Shown here one piece after another: positions 44,657 through 55,498 of a stretch of DNA of 64,000 nt. Made by a program: the position numbers and the translations under genes. Source of the stretch: Prinsepia uniflora (Eukaryota > Streptophyta > Magnoliopsida > Rosales > Rosaceae); the NCBI GenBank assembly GCA_032719365.1, contig CM064866.1:72923028-72987027 (forward strand), read 5' to 3'. Position 1 is the stretch's first letter. Every line of letters starts with the position of its first letter. The notes beneath the pieces are model-generated. The model made no database searches. It was not told the origin of the DNA and was given only the letters and a program-made list of their open reading frames with translations.

Positions 44657-45245
44657 TTAAACGTGGAATGATAAGGTGCGGATTGAGATTAGGGTTTCGT
44701 AATCTTTTTTTTTATATACGAACATATCTACTTCAAAATGTTTCAGACGTCTGTCATGTTGAACTAGATTTTCTGCAATATCACGTGCAGACTTGTTATT
44801 ACAATATAGCTTCATAGACTCCTTGGGTGGATAACCCAATTCTTGCAACAAGATTTAAACCACAGCATTTCTTGGATCCCAAGTGCCATTCCTCTATATG
44901 CAACTTATATACTAGACCGTGCCACATTTGTTTCTTACATCTCCATGTAATAAGATTGCCCCTACAAATATAAAATAACCAGAGGTTGCCCTTTAGTCAT
45001 CCAGTGCTCATGCCCAATCTGCATCAATTTACGCTTCAACCTTAAAATAATCTTCATTCTTAGTAAATATAATTCCTTTACCAGGAAAAGCTTTCAAATG
45101 GCTCAAAATATGCACAACAGCATGCATATGTTTTTTCTCCTAGATTATGCATGAACTGACTCGTTACATTTAAAGCATATGTAATGTCTGGCCATGTGTG
45201 AGCCAAGTACATCAACCTTCCCATTAGTCTGTGATATCTACCTTT
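44657..45245 (-). pseudogene. Degraded copia pol remnant (RNase H region)
   Basis: Minus-strand pieces in several frames read as the end of copia pol: DADWA and TSGYFIFVGGNLITW (near 45040-44940), RGMALGIQEMLW (near 44880), then LQELGYPPKESMKLYCNNKS and LVQHDR (44851-44720). Frameshifts and stops break it. The earlier part near 45200-45110 still resembles LAHTWPD and LSHLKAFPG. A 23-bp word TAGCACCTTGTCAAYGCAATTGT flanks the remnant at 44550 and 45592. Confidence 0.75.
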
Positions 45246-45690
45246 GTTAGTAAGCAAAGGTAGTTTAGGGTTTCAAGAGATTCAAGTAAGGGCGTCATTC
45301 TTGTTTTTTCAGCAAAGAAGAATGGTGTTCATTCTTGTTTTTCGGAAATGAAGAATGGTGCTCGTTTTTTTTTCTTTGGGGTTTCTAGGGATTCGAGGGT
45401 ATGACTACGATACCAACTTCAAATTTAGAGTATTGGGAATAATTCAATAGTGTTATTCTTCTCACTAAGATGCTTTATATACGATTACAACCCAAGTTAC
45501 AGTTAATCACATGGAATCCTCCTAAGGTAAGGATACCTAACTTTGTAATTACATAAAACTTGCATAATTACATAAATCTTACAATATGGTATAGCACCTT
45601 GTCAATGCAATTGTTTGATACGAGTGGAATTATTCTCTTTAATTGATTCTTATTGTTTTTGTCGATAAAAATCGGCTTTTACTTGCTAAT
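45246..45690. other. Non-coding stretch beside the copia remnant
   Basis: No gene is seen. GAAGAATGGTG is repeated at 45327 and 45351. The stretch may be the decayed LTR of the copia remnant, but no LTR borders could be fixed. Confidence 0.35.
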
Positions 45691-45695
45691 TTTCA

Positions 45696-45785
45696 CACTC
45701 AATTTTTACTTGTTGCACTCCACTTCTAACTCTATTATTTATCTTTTTAAAGAAGAAATGGAGTGCAACAAGTAAGAATTGAGTG
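45696..45785. repeat. Near-perfect inverted repeat (hairpin)
   Basis: The arm CACTCAATTTTTACTTGTTG plus CACTCCA (45696-45722) faces its inverse at 45759-45785 with one mismatch over 27 bp. The loop is about 36 bp and AT-rich. It could be a tiny fold-back element. Confidence 0.8.
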
Positions 45786-45838
45786 CATAAATTAACTCTC
45801 ATTTGAAAACTATTGGAATTCAAACCAAACTGTTAATG

Positions 45839-45854
45839 TTTGTGTGTGTGTGTG

Positions 45855-45905
<51 letters not shown>
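45839..45905. repeat. Compound (TG)n(TA)n microsatellite
   Basis: About ten TG units run directly into more than twenty TA units. Confidence 0.95.
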
Positions 45906-45909
<4 letters not shown>

Positions 45910-45941
45910 ACACCATATCTAACCAGACCCACTGGACCGTA

Positions 45942-48856
45942 TGTAACGACCCATCCCGAATATCGGGATTTAATAATATTTAATTATGATTTACTAATCT
46001 GGGATTAGTTGGGTGATTTCGGACGAATGGTGCAAAATGACCGTTTTGCCCCTAGGCGTGGGTAAAACGTTGACTTTTATTTCGAATGGTCAAATGGACT
46101 TTAACCGATGACCGTGACGTAGTTCGGGACGTCACGAGTTCATAGACAGGTGGCACGTTCGATTCCGACGTTCGTGGTGAAAGTTATGATGTACAGAAGT
46201 GCAAGGGCATTTTTGTAATTTGGACGAAATAAGGGGAAATGTTGACTTTTTGACCAGGATGTCCGATGGCCGAGGGCCAAGGACCGTTACGTAGGTCTCG
46301 TCGATACGAATCCAATGACAGGCGGCATGCCGAAATCGGAGATTCGACGACGAAGTTATGGGTCACGGAAGTTTGGTTTCGTTATGCACGCATTACGAGG
46401 CGAGGACACGTGGCGTTCTCTGATTGGTCTAAGATTCTGAGTGGGACACATGGACCACTAAATTTAATTTATGGGATCAGATCTGGATTGGTGAGATTTG
46501 ATTAAATTATTGGAATTAAAAAATCTAAAGAATTCCCACTTATTGCACCTTTTGATCTGGGCCATCCATCTCTAACCACAGATTGAATCTGGGCCGTTGA
46601 TTCTTTTCTCTCTCTCTCTTTAATTGGATCAGACTACACACTCTCACTCTCATTTTCTCTCTAACCCGTGAACACGCACACGGCTCACACTACACACCAC
46701 CACCATATCTGTATCCTTGGGCCGTGCAGAGGATTGTTTGAGGACTGTTGTGAACTGGGCACGGCGGGAGACGACGGGAGACGGCGGGGTTGGCGATGGG
46801 AGGGGAAAAACAGGGGAGGTCCGAAACTCAAAAATTGGGGAGGTCGATGTTGACTGTTTGTGATCGTGTTGAAGGGTGATGGATGTTCCTGTGATCAGTC
46901 CAGGCGTTCCGGTGGCCACGGTGGTGACCACGGCGGCGAGGTAAGCCTAAACCCGCGAGTCCGTTCTCGGGTCTAAAATGGCAGCTTGGATTTTACGATG
47001 TTTTAGTCGATCTAGTGACCAGGATGATGATTCAGAGGATGAGACGAGTCTACAGGGACCGTTTTCAAGGAGAATGGTGGTCGGAGCTGAGAGCATTCGA
47101 CGGAGGAGTTTTGGCCGTGAGCTTCTCGATCGGGGAGGTACGATCTGGACGTTACTTCTGGTTTTTGATTCCACAGAACTGTTGGTTGAACTCAGACGAT
47201 CTTGCAGGTGAAAACCCCATCCAAAATGATGGAGAAATGACTGAGAACCAGTCGGGTTGGCCCGCGGGTCACGGCGACCCGTTTTACAGACGTTCGGGCT
47301 GAACGACGGTGAACAGTACCCGGCGCGTGGGTTTCACGCGCAGGGAGTTCAACCGGCGCGTGGGGGCGCGTGTGAGGCAATTTTGGGAAACTTCCAACAT
47401 GACTTTTATCCTATACAATGTAATGAACATTTTAGCGTTGGTTTCGTGTTGATCGGATCCCGTTTCGATATTGTTCGGGATGTCCGAAGGTTTTAAATCC
47501 AGTTTAAAAATACTTAAAAATTTGGGAAAATTATGGAACTTGAATAGGATGTTATTGAGGAGGTTAGTAACCCTCTAATGTGATTTGGACAGGATTGGGA
47601 GTCCCGGTGATAGTGGTGTGGCCCGGGAAGGCCTATGGCACGCGTATCGAGGCGCTCGGTTAAACGGTCTGTGAGTGGACATTGATTTTATAAATTCGAT
47701 GCATGCATAACTGTTTCATGATTGTTATAATTATGATTAAATGATTTATTTTGGATATCGGTGAATTTAAAATGATTTCACACATTTCGAGGTGATTTAC
47801 GTATTTGCACGTAAACCGAGGTTTTCTGGATTTGCACCGATTTCCATAAATGTGGTTGGATATGATTTCATGAAATGGTTACGGACTTGATAAGTAAAAT
47901 CGGGCCAGGGGCCCAGTTAACTTATGAATCGGGCCAGGGGCCCAGTTAACTTGTGAATTTGGGCCAGGGGCCAGTGGACTTATGAATTCAGGCCAAGGAC
48001 CAGTTAACTTATGAAATTGGGCCAGGGGCCGAGTTGATTTATTCATGTGATTCGGGTCGGGGAGCCTAAAATGGAATCGAATAAATGATTTTGGATTTAA
48101 ATCAACTATTTGGACTTATAATGGTTTTGATGATATTGAAATTATGGTTATGGCACGTTTCACGGTATTTGGGCTTGAGACCCGTCTGATGAAACTTAAA
48201 GATGGGTTTGGATTTTATCTATGTATATATTTATGCTTTGCATTTGGATATCAATAAAATGTATTTGGTACTGGACTGTATAGATCCTTCCATATTATAT
48301 TGTCTCCTCCGGATGAGGTATCCCGGAGAGGTCACGGACGTCTAGTACGTCCAGCGTCTATGACGCTAAGCATCGGGATGCTGTACCCGAACGGGGTTCG
48401 GGGATTGAACTCGGAAATTGAGACCCGAGTGGCACGCGTAGCCTTGTGATTGTGACCTTATTGACGTCAGGGACGTCAGACATCAGGGATGTCGGATTGG
48501 GGTGTATAGTGCAGTGGCTAAAATTATGTTTATGGTTCATATTATATGATATATGATTTTCAATGATGGTGCATGCATATGATTTTACTGAGGGGCATAA
48601 ATGTCTTATAAATGTTTTAAATAGACTTGTTTATTTTCGTCCACTCACAGCTTTTGTTTTTAATGCCCTTCAGATTGATACCGGATGCGACTGCAGCAGA
48701 GACTTGAGCATCGCACACCTCCTCCATCGATCCTTACGCACTCTGGAAGCCCGGTTGGGCAGTGGCAACAGGTTATCCCTTGTCTGACACCTCGTGTCAG
48801 ACGGGAGCATGACACATTCCATGGTAATCCCGGGAGGATTGGGATGGGTCGTGTCA
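45942..48856 (+). mobile_element. Tekay-type solo LTR (2.9 kb)
   Basis: Begins TGTAACGACCCATCCC and ends GGGTCGTGTCA, with a perfect 5-bp target duplication CCGTA (45937-45941 and 48857-48861). There is no internal region. The duplicated U3 module lies at 46068 and 46239. Open frames inside are weak and without domains. It is inserted in an unrelated LTR-like sequence that resumes at 48862. Confidence 0.95.
47900..48040 (+). repeat. Minisatellite of about 29 bp in the solo LTR
   Basis: Five units of GGGCCAGGGGCCCAGTTAAC plus TTATGAAT occur, the last ones diverged. Each unit holds the near-palindrome GGGCCAGGGGCCC. This minisatellite was not seen in the other LTR copies of the window. Confidence 0.85.
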
Positions 48857-48861
48857 CCGTA

Positions 48862-49290
48862 TACTTAAAGCCCAGATTTCGTTCAAGGCCCAAAACCACC
48901 ATACTTACACAGCCCCAACACCGGGCCCAATGCGGGATGTCACGTGGAAGTCTATCCACCATCAATCTACGTAACACGTGTTAGCACGCAAATCAAGGAG
49001 TATTTTTCCCACATCAAAACTATGGGAATTGAACATCCTACCTACCCATACATAAGGGGTACACATTTGCCAATAAAGGTAACTAATAGCTACTATTCAC
49101 TACAACTCTGCCTAATTTATCATTTACTGTTTCCTCTTACGAATAAAGTTACTGACTTGACCCGTTGGAGAACTTTAGGCCGGCACCACACCGGTGCCCG
49201 TACTAACGGAAAACCCGTCATTCACTTAAGTTGACAGGTTACGAGGAGGGACAAGCGTCATTTGGTGATTGGACGATGGGTAATTGACAG
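48862..49290 (+). mobile_element. Remnant of another gypsy-type LTR
   Basis: Contains ACTGACTTGACCCGTTGGAG and GGCCGGCACCACACCGGTGC, words I associate with Tat-lineage gypsy LTRs in plants. CACGTGTTAGCACGC occurs at 48974. The bases at 45906-45941 are the other side of the same sequence, split by the solo LTR. No borders are visible, so the lineage is tentative. Confidence 0.4.
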
Positions 49291-49648
49291 TTGGAACATT
49301 TAACGCTTCAACAATATATATATATATATATTAGTTACTGTGTTTCACCATTAGTGTACATGTTTAGCATAGACCCTACCTCACTAAATCCTTATTCATT
49401 CTATGTTATTTTTGAATTTAAACATAACCCGTTATATTCGAAGTTTAAAATGTTGGAATTTTTTTATTTGTTGATATATATATATATATATATATGAATG
49501 AAATATTGAAATGCGAGAAGTAAATGTGCTAATATTGAAATGCGAGGTATAAATAGTAAAGAGTAAATGTGCTAATATTGAAATGCAAGAAGTAAAATTA
49601 CAAGTGCGAAAAGTAAACTATTTCCTTCGCAATCTATCCTCGAGCAGA
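49291..49648. repeat. AT microsatellites and short tandem repeat
   Basis: TA runs lie at 49314-49331 and 49473-49495. The unit AATATTGAAATGCGAGAAGT plus AAATGTGCT recurs about three times at 49502-49600. No gene is seen. Confidence 0.75.
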
Positions 49649-51547
49649 TGACAAGACCCATCTCAATCCCCCTGAATTATCGTGGGATGTGCCCTGCTCC
49701 CGTCTGACACCACGTGTAAGACCAGGGATAAGATCATAACCCACTCGAGGTTTTAAGAGTACGCAACGGTTTCCAAAGTACGCGGCGGTTTCCAGTGTAC
49801 GCAGCGCCATGTGATGTCTCGGTCTCTGCTACAGCCCGCATCCGCGATCAACCTGAAGGGTACCAAAAACATTAAAATTGTGAGTGGACAAGAATAATCA
49901 GTTGGAAAACAATTTCCGAAATAAACATTTATACCCTCAAATTAAAAGCATGCATGCATTAGAAAACAGTATCTCAAATAATTTCTTAAAAGAAAAACAT
50001 ATTGCTTTTCAAATCACTAAATAGTGAGACGTTTATCAAAACAAATCAAGTATCTCAATAAGGTCTCAGCCCAAAACCAAATCACGGTAGAGTTTCAGCC
50101 CAAATCAAATCTCATAAATCATCTCAATAGAGCCTCTACTCGAAACATAGACTCACATCCGGAGTTGTATGAAAACATGATCAACCAATCCTCAACATCC
50201 AATATCCAGCAAATCATCTCAATAGTCACGATATCAACACAACACGTGTGACTCGGAATTCTACGTCCGAGTATACACCCAGGATCTACGACGTTTGAGT
50301 GATATGCAACTCAAGATCGGAGCCCCTGGCTCGACGTCTGAGCGATGGCATTCTCAGGATCTTCGACGTCTGGGTAATGTCCATCTCTGACTCTCCTGAG
50401 CTTGAGCCTCCCCTCGGAGCTACTCACCTCCAGACAGTGTAATCGTGACGTCTCCAGGATCTACGACATCTGGAGGATACCGCGCTGGGATCTCCGATGG
50501 GAACAATCACATCATAGAGGATGGTAGTGTGGGAAACAGTTCACAAGGACTCACAATTGAGTCAAAATCAATTCCAACGGGGTCACAAGCCCGAAATATC
50601 ATTTCGTAAATCCACAATAGGGTCACAAGCCCAATATATCATCTCTGAATCAAAACATTATTCTGTTTCACGTTTGGCGATACTCTAAGTCAAAGCATAA
50701 ACCAACTTGGACATAAGCCCAAAATCTCATTTCCAAATCCGAAAACCATTTCACTATTCAAAATCACTTTTGACTATAATCCAAGTCAAAGTCAATACTC
50801 AACTAGGCCTCAAGCCTGAAATTGCATTTCACGCATCTCCATGAAATCATTCAAAACTGAATATCAAAACATTATTCAAATCACTGAAATCCCAAGCACG
50901 TAGAAAACTCGGCCTAAGCCAAAGTATCACATAAAACAAATCATATTCTACCAGTGTATCTAAAACCATGTTCATAAAACATATAAAACAATTATGCATG
51001 CATCATTTTATAAAGCAAGTGTCCACTCACATATCGTCCATGATGTGCGCTCACAACCTGCGCCGTAAGTCATTCTGAGGCTAATCCAACGTCTCTGAAA
51101 CGTTCGGACATGTCCAAATCATATCCAAAGGTCACTATCAACCTATACAACTATACAAGTCCAAATCATAAACCCTCAAAACTCCCAGAATAGTAAACGT
51201 GCCCCGAACACGCTTCTCGAGGCTAAAATCCTCCAAATGACTTATCAAACGATCTTCGATCGACCTGAAGCCACCACCATTGGATTCAGATTGTCGAAAC
51301 CTTTCGAACAAGATTGGTTTGATCTCAAAATTCGTGCCCACATACCACACACTCTAGTCAAACCTCACATGCGCCTAGTTAGAGCTAACGTCATTTGCTG
51401 ACGTCAGCCTGACATCTGACAACTCTAACAGTCTGACAACCTACCATGTAGCACACCCTAAATAGTGCCATGTACCACCCTTTGACACTGCCATGTCACA
51501 TGATGATGTCACCTACTGAAGTCATCACTGACAACTCTAACACCTTT

Positions 51548-51754
51548 CCACATGGCACCACCTCATTGGTCCACGTGGTTTAACAAGTCTGACGTGGACT
51601 GCCACGTTAGCTAACACGTCACCTGAAAGTTCCTAACACATTGCCACATGGCACCATCTTACTAGTCCACGTGGTCTGACAAGTCTGACGTGGCACTGCC
51701 ACATGGCACCATCTTTCTAGTCCACATGGTCTGACAAGTCTGACGTGGCACTAC
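51548..51754. repeat. 56-bp tandem repeat rich in CACGTGG and CTGACGTGG
   Basis: Units start at 51643 and 51699 (CCACATGGCACCATCTT, CTAGTCCAC, TGGTCTGACAAGTCTGACG), with an older diverged unit from 51548. The repeat is confined to this LTR. Confidence 0.8.
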
Positions 51755-51802
51755 CATGTCAGCTGCTGACTGGATTGACACTTGGCCACGTGTCACCCTC
51801 TA

Positions 51803-53180
51803 TGTTGATGTATCCTAGCTTATACACTACTATTGTAGTAATAGTGTGCACAAGTAACTGTATCGAACCACATAGACTGATTAGGCTTCACAATTGCCTC
51901 TAATTAACCCTATAATTACTCAATTAACTAGTGGAATAAAAAGAACTGAAAATAAAACAAATTTGAGTTTTGATTTGTGATATGTAAGGACGTTAAACTG
52001 AAATTAAAAGTTTAAGTAAATGAAGATAGATAGCAAAGATTGAGAAAAATTATGGAGATGGAAGCTAAGGTCTTGACTTCACCTATGTAACCTTGATTCT
52101 ATGAATACAGCGACCAAAGTACTATGATCTTCCAAACCTGCTCGTAGGATCGTTTTCACTTAAGTAAGATAGGTCATGGCATGTGGAACACTATCTAGTC
52201 CTTCTAATTGCAACCTAAGTGGCATGTACTTTAGATTACTCCTAGAAAGCCTTTAGTTATGAGAAAAGAAATAAAATTGACCAAATAGATTCAGTGGCAT
52301 GGCATGTACTCACTAACCCTTTTCTTTCATTCATAAATCAATTAAACTTGGGCATGGCATGTGCTCTAAATCTAACTAGGAATATAGAACCCTAATGGTG
52401 ATCAAGCACTAGAATTACATATGAATCAATAATTAAAATGAATGAAACAAATAAGAGTTTGTAAAAATCAGAATACTTCAATAATAACATAGAATTGAGT
52501 TTACATGGTTACATCAAGAACTTTAGATGAGAAATTAGCTATACATGTGTCTAATCAACATAAAAGCATTAGTTAAAGACATGGATGCAGTAAACTCTAA
52601 GTAGAAGGCAGTCTTCTTCTCCAGAACTAAAAAAGGCTTCTTCTTCACACAACAAAGATGATGGATGACGAATTTGATGAAGGAATTTTGGAGCTTTTAT
52701 GATGAGAGATTGAGGTACATGGGAAAGAGATGGAAAATGATGGAAGAGAGGAGATGGTTATGGAAGGGAAATAAAAAGATGAGTTTTATTTTTGAGGTTT
52801 TCTCAATGGAAGAGAAGGATAATGAAAAAAGAAGAGCAGATCTGATTTCGTTGTTATGCGGAGGCTAGGGTTTATTTTGAGAGTGAAAATGGCTTATATA
52901 GGTAAGAAAGCATGAGGGTAAACAAGGAAAGAAAATGAATCTGACACTATTTATGTGAACAATGTCATTGTGAATAGTGACAGCTTCTTGTTTTCCAATT
53001 TAGTAAGCTCAGTTAACTCCAAATTTCTTCCTTTTTACGCCGAAATCTTTGTAATTCGATATAATGTCCAATCATGCACCACTCTCACAAAAATTATCAT
53101 TTTCTCCTATGTGATGAAAGATATTAGTACTACATCAAAGATAATAATGCATGGAAAACTGCATAAAATATGACCTAACA
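51803..53180. mobile_element. Solo LTR of a second family nested in the Tekay LTR
   Basis: 1,378 bp from TGTTGATGTATCC to GACCTAACA, with TG...CA ends. It is flanked by CTCTA (51798-51802) and CTCTG (53181-53185), a one-mismatch target duplication. LTR flank sequence resumes on both sides (GGCCACGTG context). CACTACTATTGTAGTAATAG is palindromic. TATATAGG near 52894 could be a promoter. A resemblance in layout to the Athila LTR is only suggestive. Confidence 0.65.
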
Positions 53181-54110
53181 CTCTGGTTGGCCACGTGGCC
53201 TGACATGATGATGTGGATTGCCACGCCATCACCTTCAACCTCCATACGGGTTGACCCGAACCTCTATAATAGGTCGTTCGACTTGACTACCCTACCCAGT
53301 CCGTTCTCCCTCAATTCAACTCTGTTTTCCACCATTTTTCTTCCAAAATGACCCTAACCTACCCAGAAGATAATCTACGATGCTAAAAGTGAGAAAATGT
53401 ACCTGAAAACCTTGAGCCAAGATCAACAACTCACGGGCCACTTGAAACTCCTCCCAGGATTGTTCTTGCGTCTTTCCCATCTTTTTCTTGGCCAAGAACA
53501 CTCGCAAAAACCCATAGAAGACAACCCTGGCCTTAGTTTCGATCCAAAACATCCAAAAACCAACTTTCGAAATTCAACCAAAACGGGTTTACCTTGTTTC
53601 ACGGCTAACCCGTCACCGTCGTCCGTCCGCCGTCTCTATCTCTCCTTTACTCTCAATCTCAGTCTCTCTCTCAAGCAGAACATAAGAAGAAGATGATGGA
53701 GGAATGGTTAGGGTGGGTTTTGAGTAGGATGAGGAAGATGAAAATGAAAAGGAATAGATGCATGTATGTAATGTGTGGACCAAAGGATAGGTGACACTTG
53801 TCACTCATCCACTAGTTTACAGAAGATATTTTGGGCCCACAAATAAAACGCCAAAATTCAACTCCTCGTAAAATGTGCCATCGTAAATAATTTGAAAACG
53901 GTTCTAGACCCGTAACTCTTCCGTCTAATGTTCGATCGCGACATGCCACCTGTCTACGGACTCGTATCATCTCGATCTACGTAATAGACCACGATCCATG
54001 TGCATTTGACCTGTCAGATCAAAAGTTAAATTTTTACCCTTCTAGGGGCAAAATAATAATTTCACATCGATCGTCAATCGAATGAACGTCAGTCAGAATC
54101 ATGCCACAGA

Positions 54111-54904
54111 TTGGCAGAGCATTCAAAACAATATTGAGACATCAATGAAGAGGTGTTTAGATGCATCTAGTTTATATGGCAGTCAAGATGAGGTTAGTGT
54201 TTGTCACCTTTAAAATTGATTATCGAAACACGTCGGGATAAAGGTGAATGCAAGAGGGTCTTCAAATCTAACTTGGAATGCAAGTCAGAATGAAGGAAAA
54301 CTTGTTGTTCATCGTCTAAGAACTAAGATAGGGTGAAAAAAGAACAGAATCTTGATCCTAAATCGAAAAAAAACAGATTATGCCTAAAGAGACGAGCCTT
54401 TGAAATAATGAAACTTTTGAGGATTTGTAGATGTTTTGAAATTGGTTGGGTTTGATCAATTTTCTTGTTTGTTGATTGATTAGTTTTCCTTTGAGAAGAA
54501 GGTTTCTTCTCCATTTATAAGTCGTGGAGATACTAATATGGATTGCCATGTAGACTTTAGTGGGTCCGTGTTATAGTTAATTTTTTGAGAACATCCATTT
54601 GCCTTCTTACCTCCTCGTGCACATCATAGTTGTTCTTCCTCTCCCCTTTGTTTCCACCTTTGTGTATTCCAAGTGGTTATTTTTCCACCAGTCCTTTACG
54701 AGTTGGACCTTTAATTCCATTGGCCTAAGGAATAATTTTTTTTTGGGTGTAAAAATTATCTTCTGAATTCGAAATGTTTTAACTTAAAGCAATTTAAATT
54801 CACACGATTTCACTCTTGCAATTTCATCAGCTCCACCTCTTATGTTTTTAGCAATTTAAGCTATAGTCCTTCTTTGCTTCATGTCATTACTATTGCAGAC
54901 TCAG
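54111..54904. other. Spacer between LTRs
   Basis: No gene or repeat is recognised. The stretch is AT-rich with scattered short ORFs lacking motifs. Confidence 0.4.
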
Positions 54905-55272
54905 TGTAACAACCCGTCTCGAGTTTACGAGATTAATTAAGGACTAACTAAGGATTATTGTGACTAATCGGGAATTAGTCAATGATTTTTCTGACGATCA
55001 GCGTAAAATGACGATTTTGTCCCTAGAATGGGTAAAATTTTGACTTTTGAACCGGAAGGTCAAATGCACGAGGACTGAGAATCGTTACGTAGATTGAGAC
55101 GTTACGAATCTATAGACAAGCGGTACGTCGAATTCGAATGTCAAACAAAAACGTTACGGGTCACGGAAGAAAAACGACACTATTTACATTTTACAAGAAA
55201 TTGTACAATTGGCTTGTTTGGATTGGGTTAAAATATCTTGGTGGACCAACTGATGAGTGACAAGTGTCACTC

Positions 55273-55422
55273 ATCTGATTGGCCCATTACCCCAAATATT
55301 TTGGGATCCAATATTTCATTTTCTTTGTTCTCTTTAACCCGAAACCCATCTGATTGGCCCATTACCCCAAATATTTTGGGATCCAATATTTCATTTTCTT
55401 TGTTCTCTTTAACCCGAAACCC
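55273..55422 (+). repeat. Perfect 75-bp tandem duplication
   Basis: 55273-55347 and 55348-55422 are identical by eye. Each starts ATCTGATTGGCCCATTACC and ends TTTAACCCGAAACCC. Because 75 is a multiple of three, an ORF across it shows a 25-residue repeat, which is not thought to be a gene. Confidence 0.95.
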
Positions 55423-55498
55423 ATACAAACCCACCCCAAAACAATTTTCATCCTCGTCAGCTGAGACCAGAGAGGGAGAGAGAGACTGAGGGTGAGTG

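Larger units (their letters stand above)
49649..54110 (-). mobile_element. Tekay-type LTR, reversed, interrupted by a younger insertion
   Basis: Starts TGACAAGACCCATCTC on the plus strand (the LTR 3' end) and runs to about 54110. Its U3 words (CATGCCACCTGTCTACGGACTCG, shortened; ATCAAAAGTTAAA; CTAGGGGCAAAAT) lie at 53880-54060. The expected terminal TTACA is missing or mutated, so the right border is approximate. The segment 51803-53180 is inserted. Internal minisatellites include GGATCTACGACGTCTG-like units at 50280-50480. No coding is seen. Confidence 0.7.

Noticed and set aside
54114..54118. GCAGA here and at 49644-49648 as a target duplication for the reversed LTR at 49649
   Set aside because: The base before 54114 is not an LTR CA end (it reads TTG), so the match is likely chance. 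The right border of that LTR is left approximate.
55238..55489. 83-codon ORF with a perfect 25-residue repeat
   Set aside because: It is inside an LTR, and the repeat is the 75-bp DNA duplication, which keeps frame by its length. No other coding sign.
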